Below the pieces are notes generated by a model that was given only the letters and a program-made list of their open reading frames with translations, was not told where the DNA came from and made no database searches. Both the position numbers and the translations under genes were made by a program. Below, one piece after another: positions 23,486 through 32,764 of a DNA stretch of 55,220 nucleotides; the first letter of the stretch is position 1; every line of letters begins with the position of its first letter. Where the stretch lies: assembly GCA_937892525.1 (NCBI GenBank), contig CALAEV010000046.1, positions 1 to 55,220 of the forward strand. Reading direction: 5' to 3'. Origin of the DNA: an uncultured Clostridia bacterium. Its GTDB lineage: Bacteria > Bacillota > Clostridia > Oscillospirales > Acutalibacteraceae.

Positions 23486-25285
23486 ATGAACATTCAGGTT
23501 GATTTCAAACAAGTTGAAGAAGTGGTGTTGAGAGACGTTGTGTGTATTAAATACAACGACAATGAATACACCATCAACGAGGGTACAATTAAAAGAAATA
23601 AGTCAGTGTGTATTGAAGACTTTGCAGAAGAAAAATCAGAGTTTTCATATATGCCTGTGTATCATGAAAACAAAAAGTACTATATTTACAACACCAAAAA
23701 GAGCTTAAGAATCACATCAAGATTAAATCTGATTTTTGAAAGAAAATCAAAGCTTTGGTGTAAGCTTACTAAAAAACATTTCTGGTTTTATGGTATTTAT
23801 ACTGACAATTCTCACAAGATTAAAGATTGCGATAATGTTTATCTTAATGATAAAAAGATTGGCAAGGTTATTCGTCCATTTAATTTCTGGAAATTTAGAC
23901 ATTTTGCAATTATCAAAGTTGATGTTGAAGATGTATTGAATTCTGGTGAGATTCATAGTGAAATCGGTGTAGGTGACGCAGACGGCAACTACATAAACCT
24001 TAGTCTCAAGAAAAAGCACAAGGGCATAAACTATTACGCAAGAAAAAAACTTGGTGGCAACTACCTTTTAATCAGAAGCACAGTAGGGTCAGGAAATGTT
24101 CGTCTTGTAAATATTCTTATGCAGCCTGAATATACAAAGTGGAATATGTTTAAAAACTTTGTTGCTCATAAGTTATCAAAAATAATAGGTAAAAAGAATA
24201 TTGTTTTAATGTTTGAAAAAGAAACAGCAAAAGCAAATGAGTCGGGATATTATGTTTTTGAAACTCTTATGGCAGAAAATGCAAAGAATCCTCTTAATTC
24301 GAAAATATATTTTGTAATTGACAAAAACTGTAACGACTATCAAAAAGTTGTGCAAAAATATCCTAAAAACACAATTGCAAAATACACCTTTAGACATTAT
24401 CTCTACATCTATATAAGTAAATATTTCTTATCATCAGAATTATCAAACCACGTTATCAATCCAAGATTATATATTGAAAGCATAAACAGAGAAATTGCAA
24501 GAAAGCCACTCGTATTCTTGCAGCACGGTATTATGTTCTCAAAACCAATCGATAATCCTGCAGCAGCTGGATTTAGTAAAGATAATCCAAATACCAACTA
24601 CTATAAGTGTATTATTTCATCAGAACTTGAGGCAACTCAGTTCTACAAAAAAGGATTTGTAAGAAGTGATTTAATTAAGTGTGGTCTTCCTAAATTTGAT
24701 GTAAGTAAGCAAGACCCAAATGCAGACAAGGTTCTTATTATGCTTACATATAGGTATTGGGAAGAAGCTCTTATTATGAACCCTGAAACCATTAAAGAAA
24801 CCACGTATTATAAGGTTTATATGAGCATAATTGACGCTTTTGAGCAACACGGAATGCTTGACAAGTTGCTTATTTCATGTCATCCTAAATTTGCAGATTG
24901 TATTATTCAAGCTGCTCCAAAGTATGCCGACATAGTTGAAAAAGATGTTAACAAGGGCATTGAAAATGCAAAGATTTTCATTACTGACTATTCATCGGCT
25001 TCTTACGATGCTCATTATAGAGGTTCATATATTATTTACTATTGGGAAGAAAGAGATTACCTTATTGAAAACTATCAGGCAATTCCACCGGTAAATGAGG
25101 AAAACTGTGATGGTGTTCCTGTTTTCAGTATCGACGAGTTGATGGCTGAAATTAAAAAGGCTATTGCAAATAATTATGTAATGGACCCAATGTATGAAGA
25201 ACGCTATAAGAAAATCAATGAATTTTCTGATAATAAAAATGGCGAACGTCTTATTAAAGAACTAAAAGAATTAGATATTATCTAA
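23486..25285 (+). CDS. CDP-glycerol glycerophosphotransferase-like protein (TagF/TagB type)
   Basis: The 599-residue protein has a C-terminal glycerophosphotransferase domain (about 250-599) with the expected motifs: LVFLQHGIMFSKP (catalytic His), LLISCHPKFAD, FITDYSSASYDAHYRG, and YYWEERDYL. The N-terminal 200 residues are beta-rich and basic and are not part of the catalytic domain. Family members polymerise glycerol- or ribitol-phosphate from CDP-linked precursors at the cytosolic membrane face. Its position beside an exporter and Stealth transferases suggests a phosphodiester wall polymer. The ribosome site is AAGAAGGATTAA. Confidence 0.9.
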   Translation: MNIQVDFKQVEEVVLRDVVCIKYNDNEYTINEGTIKRNKSVCIEDFAEEKSEFSYMPVYHENKKYYIYNTKKSLRITSRLNLIFERKSKLWCKLTKKHFWFYGIYTDNSHKIKDCDNVYLNDKKIGKVIRPFNFWKFRHFAIIKVDVEDVLNSGEIHSEIGVGDADGNYINLSLKKKHKGINYYARKKLGGNYLLIRSTVGSGNVRLVNILMQPEYTKWNMFKNFVAHKLSKIIGKKNIVLMFEKETAKANESGYYVFETLMAENAKNPLNSKIYFVIDKNCNDYQKVVQKYPKNTIAKYTFRHYLYIYISKYFLSSELSNHVINPRLYIESINREIARKPLVFLQHGIMFSKPIDNPAAAGFSKDNPNTNYYKCIISSELEATQFYKKGFVRSDLIKCGLPKFDVSKQDPNADKVLIMLTYRYWEEALIMNPETIKETTYYKVYMSIIDAFEQHGMLDKLLISCHPKFADCIIQAAPKYADIVEKDVNKGIENAKIFITDYSSASYDAHYRGSYIIYYWEERDYLIENYQAIPPVNEENCDGVPVFSIDELMAEIKKAIANNYVMDPMYEERYKKINEFSDNKNGERLIKELKELDII

Positions 25286-25302
25286 TAAAGGGGTATATAA
25301 AA

Positions 25303-26412
25303 ATGATTAAAGTTATGGTAGTTTTCGGTACAAGACCGGAAGCAATTAAAATGGCACCATTGGTAAAAGAATTAAAAACAAGAGATTGTATTGAAACAAT
25401 CGTTTGTGTTACTGCACAGCACAGACAAATGCTTGACCAGGTTTTGAACACTTTTGAAATCACACCTGATTATGACCTTAACATTATGCAACAAGGTCAG
25501 ACATTAACTGATATTACAACAAGAGCAACAAAAGGTCTTGAAGAAGTAATTAAAGAGGTTGAACCTGATATTGTGCTTGTTCATGGTGATACATCAACAA
25601 CTTTTGCAGGTGCATTAGCAGCTTTTTATAATCAAAGAGCAATTGGTCACGTTGAAGCAGGTCTTCGCACATACAACAAGTATTCACCATACCCTGAAGA
25701 AATGAACAGACAAATGGTAGGTTGTATGGCAGATATGCACTTTGCACCAACTCAACTCAGTGCTGACAACCTTTTAAGAGAAGGCAAAGATGAAAAGAGC
25801 ATTTTTATTACAGGTAATACTGCAATTGATGCTATGAAAACAACAATCAGAGAAGAATATACTCATCCAATGTTTGATTGGGTTGGTGAAGACCGTCTTA
25901 TTCTTTTAACTGCACATCGTCGTGAAAATCTTGGCGAGCCAATGTATAATATTTTCAGAGCAATTAAGAGAATCATTGACGAATATGAAGATATTAAGGT
26001 AATTTACCCAATTCATATGAATCCTGTTGTTAGAAAAATCGCTAACGATGTTTTAGGCGATTGTGACAGAGTAAGAATGATTGAACCGTTAGAAGTTCTT
26101 GATTTCCACAACTTTATCAATAAGGCATATATCATTATGTCAGACAGTGGTGGAATTCAGGAAGAAGCTCCATCATTGGGTAAACCTGTTCTCGTTTTAA
26201 GAGATACAACAGAGCGTCCTGAAGGTATTAAAGCAGGAACATTAAAACTTGTTGGTACTGATGAAGAAGTTATCTATAAAGAAGCAAAATTGTTGCTTAC
26301 AAATCAAGAGGAATATGACAAAATGAGTAAAGCAAGTAACCCTTATGGCGATGGCTTTGCTTGTGCGAGAATTGTCAACAGCATTATTGAATGGTTCGCT
26401 GACAAAAAGTAA
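25303..26412 (+). CDS. wecB: UDP-N-acetylglucosamine 2-epimerase (non-hydrolysing)
   Basis: The 369-residue cytosolic enzyme interconverts UDP-GlcNAc and UDP-ManNAc, which supplies ManNAc for teichoic-acid linkage units or other surface sugars. It has the GT-B-like epimerase motifs: VVFGTRPEAIKMAPL at the N-terminus, HGDTSTTFAGALAAFY, GHVEAGLRTYNKYSP, PEEMNRQ, LTAHRRENLGEP, SDSGGIQEEAPSLGKPVL and RDTTERPE. The length is normal. It ends the polymer cluster, 17 bp after the TagF-like gene. In Bacillus the orthologue is mnaA. Confidence 0.95.
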   Translation: MIKVMVVFGTRPEAIKMAPLVKELKTRDCIETIVCVTAQHRQMLDQVLNTFEITPDYDLNIMQQGQTLTDITTRATKGLEEVIKEVEPDIVLVHGDTSTTFAGALAAFYNQRAIGHVEAGLRTYNKYSPYPEEMNRQMVGCMADMHFAPTQLSADNLLREGKDEKSIFITGNTAIDAMKTTIREEYTHPMFDWVGEDRLILLTAHRRENLGEPMYNIFRAIKRIIDEYEDIKVIYPIHMNPVVRKIANDVLGDCDRVRMIEPLEVLDFHNFINKAYIIMSDSGGIQEEAPSLGKPVLVLRDTTERPEGIKAGTLKLVGTDEEVIYKEAKLLLTNQEEYDKMSKASNPYGDGFACARIVNSIIEWFADKK

Positions 26413-26419
26413 ACAATAT

Positions 26420-26452
26420 ATCAGCCGAAGTGAATTTGTTGTTTCGGCTGAT
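26420..26452 (+). terminator. Hairpin/terminator after wecB
   Basis: ATCAGCCGAA (26420-26429) pairs exactly with TTCGGCTGAT (26443-26452). The tail GTTTGATTTT is only partly T-rich. Confidence 0.65.
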
Positions 26453-26497
26453 GTTTGATTTTAAAATCTGTTACCTTAAAACGTTAAGGGTGAAGAT

Positions 26498-27733
26498 ATG
26501 ACAAACAATATTTATTCAAAAAAAGAAATGAATGGGATGGAATCGTTAAATCAGCTTTACAGAATTGGGTGTGGGCCGTCAAGTTCACACACAATGGGGC
26601 CTGAAAAGGCTTGCGTAATATTCAAAGAGAAAAACGCAGATGCCGACAATTTTAAAGTGATTTTATACGGCTCACTTGCCAAAACAGGTAAGGGGCATTG
26701 CACCGATTCTGTTATTGAAAATACACTAGCGCCAACACCTACTGTTGTTGAGTTCGATTTTGACAAAACCGATATCGGACATCCTAACACAATGGAGTTG
26801 TTCGCATATAAAAATGGCGAACAAGTTGATTTTGCACGAGTTTTCAGTGTTGGTGGTGGCAGAATCGAGTTTGAAGGCTCAACTTCTGCAAAAGAGCCAA
26901 TCGTCTATGAGTTAAGCTCTTTTACTGACATCAAAGCCTATTGCAAAGAGAAAAAATATCGTCTTTGGCAGTATGTTGATGAGGTTGAGGGCGAATACAT
27001 CTGGGATTATCTTGCAAAGGTATGGCAAACAATGAAGGATGCCATTGAGCGTGGTATTGAAGACGAGGGTATTCTTCCTGGCGGTCTTGAAGTGCAGAAA
27101 AAAGCAAAATATTTGTATAATATGGAGCATATCGGCGAAAGTGCCGAAACTCGTGAAAACCGTGAAGTGTGTTCATACGCTTTTGCAGTAAGTGAGCAAA
27201 ATGCGTCAGGTCACACAATAGTTACTGCACCAACCTGTGGTGCATCAGGTGTGTTGCCTGCAGTTCTCTATTATATGCAGTTAAAACACGGCTATACAGA
27301 CCGTCAGATTTTACAAGCACTTGCAACAGGTGGACTTATAGGAAATCTTGTAAAAACAAACGCATCGATTTCAGGCGCAGAGTGTGGCTGTCAGGCAGAA
27401 ATTGGTACTGCTTGTGCTATGGCATCAGCAGCATTAGGCGAGTTGTTCGGTCTTAAAAGAGGCAAGATTGAATATGCTGCTGAAATCGCCATTGAGCATC
27501 ATTTAGGTCTTACTTGTGACCCAATTTGTGGTCTTGTGCAGATTCCTTGCATTGAGCGTAATGCTGTTGCAGCAATGAGAGCAATCAATGCAGTAAATCT
27601 TGCAAGTTTCTTAAGCGAAACAAGAAAAATTTCTCTTGATAACGTAATTGAAACAATGAGAAAAACCGGTCTTGATATTCACGCAGCATATCGCGAGACA
27701 AGTGAGGGTGGTCTTGCAACGCTGAATATATAA
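26498..27733 (+). CDS. sdaA: L-serine dehydratase, single-chain iron-sulfur type
   Basis: The 411-residue enzyme deaminates L-serine to pyruvate and ammonia. The N-terminal (beta) domain carries RIGCGPSSSHTMGPEKAC, and the C-terminal (alpha) domain carries TAPTCGASGVLPAVL, SGAECGCQAEIGTACAMASA and DPICGLVQIPCIERNAVAA, the cysteines that bind the catalytic 4Fe-4S cluster. The two domains are fused, as in single-subunit enzymes; Bacillus-type enzymes have separate subunits. It is monocistronic between the polymer cluster and the zinc-ribbon gene. The ribosome site AAGGGTGAAG is moderate. Confidence 0.93.
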   Translation: MTNNIYSKKEMNGMESLNQLYRIGCGPSSSHTMGPEKACVIFKEKNADADNFKVILYGSLAKTGKGHCTDSVIENTLAPTPTVVEFDFDKTDIGHPNTMELFAYKNGEQVDFARVFSVGGGRIEFEGSTSAKEPIVYELSSFTDIKAYCKEKKYRLWQYVDEVEGEYIWDYLAKVWQTMKDAIERGIEDEGILPGGLEVQKKAKYLYNMEHIGESAETRENREVCSYAFAVSEQNASGHTIVTAPTCGASGVLPAVLYYMQLKHGYTDRQILQALATGGLIGNLVKTNASISGAECGCQAEIGTACAMASAALGELFGLKRGKIEYAAEIAIEHHLGLTCDPICGLVQIPCIERNAVAAMRAINAVNLASFLSETRKISLDNVIETMRKTGLDIHAAYRETSEGGLATLNI

Positions 27734-27734
27734 A

Positions 27735-27766
27735 ACTACGCGTAGTGGCAGGCTTCCACGTCTGCC
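27735..27766. repeat. 12-bp palindrome plus adjacent small inverted repeat
   Basis: ACTACGCGTAGT (27735-27746) is a perfect 12-bp palindrome, starting one base after the sdaA stop. GGCAG (27747-27751) and CTGCC (27762-27766) follow directly as an inverted repeat. No T-run follows. The role is unknown; it may be a short dispersed repeat or an mRNA-end structure. Confidence 0.5.
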
Positions 27767-27823
27767 TTGTGAAAAGTGTATGATTTGCACCTTTGGTGCA
27801 TTAATAAAAAGGGGTATGGGGAT

Positions 27824-28786
27824 ATGATTTGTCCGAATTGTAAAAAAGAAAATATGAACGAATATGCAACTGTGTGTGCATATTGTAATCAGCCACTTTA
27901 TAGTAGCGATGTAGCAGAGGCAAAAGCAGTTGAATTATCTGCAAAACAGAAAAAAGATAAAACTAAATCAATAATTATTACAATACTTTCAGTTTTTCTT
28001 GCTATTGTAGTTGCGATTGTTGTGCTGATTATTCCAAAGCCAGATAAAGATGACGACACAACAACAGAAAGCACTACTGAAAGTACAACATTAGCAGGTT
28101 CAGAAGAAGGCACAACAAATAACGGCGTTGTCGATGAAGAAAATACAACTAAAAAGAATGATGATTCTTCAAAAAATGACCCAAATGTAATGGATACAAC
28201 AGAAGAAATTCTTACATATTTCAATACAAATGCTAACAGAGTAAAAACTGAAGCAAAAAAGGTAGTCAAGAACTATGAAGACCGTGAGATTGGCGAAATT
28301 GATGCACCAACTGCACTGATGTACTTGACAAAAATAATAGATATTGAGAAAATTATGGCTGACGATACCGAGCCAATGGAATTTGCAACTCGTGAAGAAA
28401 TTGTTGAAAATTTCCAAGTGCCAAAACAAAGCTATGTAAGTTGTGCTACAGTTAATGATGTTGAATTGGCATCTTGCAAAGAAGAAGGCAATTACTACAT
28501 AATTACTATTAAATTAAAAGACCAGAAAAACCCTGTTGTAGGTAAAGGTACAGGCGCAATGTTTGATGTTGTTGAGGCAGAAGAGGTTGAAGCAAAGGCT
28601 GAAGGCATTGTTGACGATTTTACAACAGAATACTATGATTGTGTAGTTGTAGCAAAGTTTGAAAAGTCAACTAACAGAATGGTACACGCAAACTATATGA
28701 CACCAATGAAACTTAATGTAGTAATTGGTAAGTCTGAAGCTTCAATGGAAATGTCATTTGAAAAAGATTACACAATTACATACTAA
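27824..28786 (+). CDS. Zinc-ribbon single-pass membrane protein
   Basis: The 320-residue protein begins with a zinc ribbon (CPNCKK at residues 3-8, then CAYC). A single membrane helix SIIITILSVFLAIVVAIVVL follows near residues 50-70, then a Thr/Ser-rich linker (TTESTTESTT) and a roughly 210-residue outer domain. The cytosolic ribbon, spacer and outer domain layout recurs in Clostridia without known function. ATG 27824 was chosen over an upstream GTG (27776), because AAGGGGTATGGGGAT precedes it and the Cys motif then sits at the N-terminus. A terminator follows. Confidence 0.75.
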   Translation: MICPNCKKENMNEYATVCAYCNQPLYSSDVAEAKAVELSAKQKKDKTKSIIITILSVFLAIVVAIVVLIIPKPDKDDDTTTESTTESTTLAGSEEGTTNNGVVDEENTTKKNDDSSKNDPNVMDTTEEILTYFNTNANRVKTEAKKVVKNYEDREIGEIDAPTALMYLTKIIDIEKIMADDTEPMEFATREEIVENFQVPKQSYVSCATVNDVELASCKEEGNYYIITIKLKDQKNPVVGKGTGAMFDVVEAEEVEAKAEGIVDDFTTEYYDCVVVAKFEKSTNRMVHANYMTPMKLNVVIGKSEASMEMSFEKDYTITY

Positions 28787-28793
28787 ACGATAT

Positions 28794-28820
28794 GGTGGGA
28801 CAAAGTTCCCACCTTTTTTG
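28794..28820 (+). terminator. Terminator after the zinc-ribbon gene
   Basis: GGTGGGA (28794-28800) pairs with TCCCACC (28807-28813), followed by seven T residues. Confidence 0.85.
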
Positions 28821-28833
28821 TTATAAAAATCTC

Positions 28834-28862
28834 TTGACAAATATGTCTACATAGTGTAGACT
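28834..28862 (+). promoter_or_regulatory. Promoter with BlaI/CopY-type operator
   Basis: A perfect TTGACA (28834-28839) and TAGACT (28857-28862) are spaced by 17 bp. The palindrome GTCTACATAGTGTAGAC (28845-28861) fills the spacer and overlaps the -10; its TACA-N3-TGTA core fits BlaI/MecI/CopY operators. A further TGTAGAC half-site lies at 28879-28885. The BlaI-type repressor encoded next probably represses its own operon here. Confidence 0.75.
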
Positions 28863-28901
28863 AAAGTTGACGACAAGATGTAGACAAGGGAGGAGCTTTG
28901 T

Positions 28902-29264
28902 ATGAATGAAATGAAATTAGGTGTAGTTGAAGCCCGTTTTGCTGATATTATTTGGAGTAATGCTCCAATTTCAACTGCAGAATTAGTGAAAATCTGCGAA
29001 AAAGAGTTGAAGTGGAAGAGAACTACCACATATACTGTGCTTAAAAGGCTATCTGAACGAGGACTTTTCAAAAACGATAATTCTGTAGTTATTCCGTTGA
29101 TTTCGCGTGATGAGTTCTATTCAATGCAAAGTGAAAAATTTGTTGAAGAAACTTTCAGTGGCTCGTTACCTGCTTTTCTAGCTGCGTTCACGTCAAGAAA
29201 AAGTTTAAAACCGGAGGAAATTGCAGAACTTCGCCGTATTGTAGATGAATACGAGGAGGGTTGA
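28902..29264 (+). CDS. BlaI/MecI/CopY family transcriptional repressor
   Basis: The 120-residue winged-helix protein has the family pattern: LGVVEARFADIIWSNAPIST, KWKRTTTYTVLKRLSERGLF (recognition helix and wing), then a C-terminal dimerisation segment. Family members are cleaved or released when a partner membrane protease of the BlaR1/M56 group senses a signal. The partner gene overlaps the end of this one closely (2 bp between stop and start). Its own operator lies in the promoter. The target outside the operon is unknown. Confidence 0.93.
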   Translation: MNEMKLGVVEARFADIIWSNAPISTAELVKICEKELKWKRTTTYTVLKRLSERGLFKNDNSVVIPLISRDEFYSMQSEKFVEETFSGSLPAFLAAFTSRKSLKPEEIAELRRIVDEYEEG

Positions 29265-29266
29265 TT

Positions 29267-31411
29267 ATGGAAAATGTATTTCTTGAGCTTTTTAATATGA
29301 GTGTAACTGCTTCTTGGCTCGTGCTTGCAGTTTTGATTTTTAGGTTCGTTTTCAAAAAAGCACCAAAATCACTTCGTGTAGTTGTGTGGGGATTAGTGGC
29401 ATTTCGCCTTGTGTGTCCATTCTCAATTGAGAGTGTATTGAGTATGATTCCTAGTACAGAAACGGTACCTCAAGCAATAATGAGCGGAAACACTTTCAGG
29501 GTAACTTCAGGAATAGAAATGTTTGATAATCCCATAAACGAATATCTCGGTGACCATTATTACGAAGGTGTAACAGTTCCTACAGATGCTGGTAGTAGTT
29601 TTATGAGTATAGTTACAATGGCTTGGATAATTGGTATGGCAGTAATGCTTTTATATACTATTATCAGTTATTTGCGAATTGTTAAAAAAGTGAAAGAGGC
29701 AACACCTCTTAAAGAAAATATATGGATTTGCGATAACATTTCAACACCATTTATTTTAGGTGTTGTTAAGCCTAGAATTTTTATACCATCATCAATGAAT
29801 GATGAAGATTTGAAATTTGTAATTGCACACGAACAAGCACATATCAAACGAGGCGACCATTTGTGGAAACCATTGGGATTTACACTTTTAACGGTCTATT
29901 GGTTTAATCCTGTGCTTTGGGTAGCATACACTCTTCTTTGCCGTGATATTGAATTGGCTTGTGATGAAAAAGTTATTAAGCAAATGGGTGCAGAAATTAA
30001 AAAGTCATATTCTGAAGCACTCATAAATTGCAGTGTACCGCGAAGAATGATTTCCGCTTGTCCTATTGCATTTGGCGAAACAGATATAAAAGGCAGAATA
30101 AAATCTGTGCTTAACTATGAAAAACCTGCATTTTGGGTTATCGTTGTTGCAATTATTTCAGTTATTGCAATTGTGATTTGTTTTATGACTAACCCCAAGA
30201 CTAGTGTTGGTCCTGTTGACCCACCAAAAGAGTATCTTGAAAACAACAAATATGGCATAAAAAATATAACAACCGGCTCTGAATATGAGGGAGTATCAAT
30301 AGAACCAATAACAATTTCTATGGTAGGCGATTCAAGATATATTGAGTTGCTTTGGGAAAATCAGACTGACAAACCGGCAATGTTTGGCGAACCTAGTTTT
30401 ATTTACCGAAAAGACGGTAACGAGTGGGTTGAATACAAACTGCCTGAAGGCTATGCTTGGAACATGCTTGGATATATGTTGAATCCAAAAGATACAACAA
30501 CCCATAAATACAATTACAATGTTTATGAAGAGTTTGAAACAGGTAAATACCGATTTGAGACAGATTTTAGTTTTGACGAATATCCTCGAAAAGACTACAA
30601 GGTGTGGATTGAGTTTGAGTTGGAAGGTATAAATGCAGATAGTGATGCATATATACCACTTGAGCTTGTTTGTGAAAGTGGTGTGTTCTCATTCGTTCAG
30701 ACCGCTGACATTGCCCCAACATTCTATGTAACAAAAGATATGGAACTTACCACCGTTTATGGTAATGGGTTGCTTTTTGAAAGAGGAAAATTCGAGAAAA
30801 TCGACCTTAATATTGAAAATTGGGATTCAAGATTTTCTTCAGCAAATTGGAGTGAGGGTTATTCTTGTTCTCAAATCAGAAACAACAATAAAAATGCTTG
30901 GCAATTAGAAGTGGATAACGGTGAAGATGATATTTCCATTCTTTTTATGTTGCTGGAGCAAAATGATGGCACATATTTTATAGCACAAGGAATGTATAAT
31001 TATAACAACATAAATCCTGCCAATAAAGATGACTCTTTAATAAGGTGGTTATATCTTGTTGGCAAAAATGCTACGGCTAGTGAGGTTGGTGGAGTAAATC
31101 CTTACATTGAAATACTTGAATATTCTCATCAAGGAAGCAATGATTTTGCGAAAATTTCACTAAACACCACAACAAAAAGCTTCTCGTTTTCATATTCGTT
31201 ATTCAGTAGTTACTTGCCAAGTGGGACTTATGAAGAATACGACGAATATATTATTATGAAAACTGATGATGGTAAAAACACATATACATTCAAAAAAGAT
31301 GGCGATAAACTGATTCTTGATGCGTTTCAATCGTCTCCACTGCCATCATATAAGTATTCAACTGGTGGAAAAGAAGAACCTTGTCTGTCCAATGGTGCAG
31401 TATTCGAATAA
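29267..31411 (+). CDS. M56 (BlaR1/MecR1-like) membrane metallopeptidase with unusual sensor domain
   Basis: The 714-residue protein has membrane segments near the N-terminus, then the zinc site HEQAHIKRGDHLWK (His188 as first ligand) and ELACDEKVIKQMG (third ligand Glu). A transmembrane helix AFWVIVVAIISVIAIVICFM follows near 288-307. The rest (about 308-714) is outside the cell and is not a penicillin-binding domain: no SxxK, SxN or KTG set is seen. It begins with an Ig-like stretch (PITISMVGDSRYIELLWENQ) and ends with a beta-rich domain. It probably senses something other than beta-lactams and cuts the BlaI repressor. ATG 29267 has GAGGAGG at 29253-29259. Confidence 0.85.
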   Translation: MENVFLELFNMSVTASWLVLAVLIFRFVFKKAPKSLRVVVWGLVAFRLVCPFSIESVLSMIPSTETVPQAIMSGNTFRVTSGIEMFDNPINEYLGDHYYEGVTVPTDAGSSFMSIVTMAWIIGMAVMLLYTIISYLRIVKKVKEATPLKENIWICDNISTPFILGVVKPRIFIPSSMNDEDLKFVIAHEQAHIKRGDHLWKPLGFTLLTVYWFNPVLWVAYTLLCRDIELACDEKVIKQMGAEIKKSYSEALINCSVPRRMISACPIAFGETDIKGRIKSVLNYEKPAFWVIVVAIISVIAIVICFMTNPKTSVGPVDPPKEYLENNKYGIKNITTGSEYEGVSIEPITISMVGDSRYIELLWENQTDKPAMFGEPSFIYRKDGNEWVEYKLPEGYAWNMLGYMLNPKDTTTHKYNYNVYEEFETGKYRFETDFSFDEYPRKDYKVWIEFELEGINADSDAYIPLELVCESGVFSFVQTADIAPTFYVTKDMELTTVYGNGLLFERGKFEKIDLNIENWDSRFSSANWSEGYSCSQIRNNNKNAWQLEVDNGEDDISILFMLLEQNDGTYFIAQGMYNYNNINPANKDDSLIRWLYLVGKNATASEVGGVNPYIEILEYSHQGSNDFAKISLNTTTKSFSFSYSLFSSYLPSGTYEEYDEYIIMKTDDGKNTYTFKKDGDKLILDAFQSSPLPSYKYSTGGKEEPCLSNGAVFE

Positions 31412-31420
31412 CTGCAATAT

Positions 31421-31455
31421 AAAAAGCACTTAACCTTTTTGGTTAAGTGCTTTTT
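31421..31455. terminator. Bidirectional terminator between M56 gene and kinase gene
   Basis: AAAAAGCACTTAACC (31421-31435) and GGTTAAGTGCTTTTT (31441-31455) form a perfect 15-bp stem with a T5 loop. It serves the convergent genes on both strands. Confidence 0.9.
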
Positions 31456-31460
31456 GTCAT

Positions 31461-32567
31461 TTAGCAATATTTTTTTGTGATTTCTTGCATCTTGTCCATT
31501 TTCTTTTCCATATCTGCAACGAGCGCAAATTGTGTTCGAGCACGAATCAAATTGTGGTCGTCATAATCCGTATGGAAATATTTATCACCATTAAGATAGT
31601 CCATAAGAAAACGGATTCCACATTCATAAGTCATAATTTTTGCACCGAATGGGAGCATTTCTTTTTCAAGGTCTGTAAGTGCGTCTTTTGCACTACTGAG
31701 ATATCCCTTTACATAAGCTTCATAAAGGTTAAGGTCAAGAGAAACCTTTGAAACATCTTTTTCATCTTCCGCCGCTGTATTTGCACCAAAACGGATGCTG
31801 TCACCGAAATCATAAAGTGAAAGTCCCGGCATAACAGTATCAAGGTCAATAATGCAAATTCCCTTGTCAGTTTCATTGTCAAAAAGAATGTTGTTGAGTT
31901 TTGTATCGTTATGTGTAACGCGAAGTGGTAACTTGCCTTCTGCAATTAAATTAACAAGAACGTGTGTGTCTTTCTCTCTTGCAACTGCAAACGCTACTTC
32001 TTCTTTTACATTATCAAGTCTGCCTGAAAGGTTATCATCAACAGCCTTTTTGAAATCTGCAAATCTTGAAACTGTGTTATGAAAGTTTTCGATTGTATCG
32101 TAAAGTGAGTCAATATCATAATCAGCAAGTAAATTCTGAAATTCACCGAATGATTTACCTGCATTACAGAAAACCTCTGCATTATCAATAATGTTACAAG
32201 TGTAAACATCATCAATGAATTTATATACACGCCAACAGTTGTTGTTTTCGTCTATGTAATAATATTTGCCTTGTGTAGTAGGCAAAAATGTAAGAGTACA
32301 TCTGTCAACCCAAGGTGTGTTCATTTCTTCATTCTTTTTACGAATATGATTTGTAACACCTACGATATTGCTCATAAGTCCCTCAGGATTTTTAAAAATA
32401 TCAGTGCTAATCATTTGTAAAACATATTTTCTAATTTCGCCATTTTCGTTGAATTTTAAGATAAAAGTACTGTTTACGTGACCGTTAGTATTCTGCTTGT
32501 ACTCTACAAAATCACCTTTAATATCAAAAATATTACGGATTGTCTCAACATTAAAAGATACAGACAT
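31461..32567 (-). CDS. NahK-like N-acetylhexosamine 1-kinase (APH fold)
   Basis: The 368-residue protein has the APH fold of the group often misnamed mucin desulfatase. Its catalytic loop is THNDTKLNNILFD and its metal motif is CIIDLDTVMPGLSLYDFGDSIRF, features of N-acetylhexosamine 1-kinases such as Bifidobacterium NahK. The N-terminal lobe has GHVNSTFILKF as nucleotide loop. It would phosphorylate GlcNAc/GalNAc at C1, a first step in recycling host or cell-wall amino sugars. It is a single gene on the minus strand with TTGGAG as ribosome site. The exact sugar is inferred. Confidence 0.78.
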   Translation of the reverse strand: MSVSFNVETIRNIFDIKGDFVEYKQNTNGHVNSTFILKFNENGEIRKYVLQMISTDIFKNPEGLMSNIVGVTNHIRKKNEEMNTPWVDRCTLTFLPTTQGKYYYIDENNNCWRVYKFIDDVYTCNIIDNAEVFCNAGKSFGEFQNLLADYDIDSLYDTIENFHNTVSRFADFKKAVDDNLSGRLDNVKEEVAFAVAREKDTHVLVNLIAEGKLPLRVTHNDTKLNNILFDNETDKGICIIDLDTVMPGLSLYDFGDSIRFGANTAAEDEKDVSKVSLDLNLYEAYVKGYLSSAKDALTDLEKEMLPFGAKIMTYECGIRFLMDYLNGDKYFHTDYDDHNLIRARTQFALVADMEKKMDKMQEITKKYC

Positions 32568-32687
32568 TTTTCACACTCCAATATAATTGTTAGACATTAT
32601 TACACCACTTAATTATATATTGTGGAGCGAATTTAGTCAATGCTTAATTTGTATAATAATTTACACAGTAATTGTTGAAAAATCCTC

Positions 32688-32716
32688 TTTACAGAATGAG
32701 GATTTTAGGGTAAAAT
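32688..32716 (+). promoter_or_regulatory. Promoter of the pyrH-polC operon
   Basis: TTTACA (32688-32693) and TAAAAT (32711-32716) are spaced by 17 bp, 48 bp before pyrH. The -35 lies in the loop of an inverted repeat AAAATCCTC (32679-32687) / GAGGATTTT (32698-32706), which may act in regulation. Confidence 0.6.
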
Positions 32717-32764
32717 ATACTAAATATGGTAACCGATTAAAATTGTTACCACGGAGGTGTTTTT

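Noticed and set aside
31485..32230. Several plus- and minus-strand frames inside the NahK-like gene
   Set aside because: They are shadow frames without ribosome sites over a well-supported gene.
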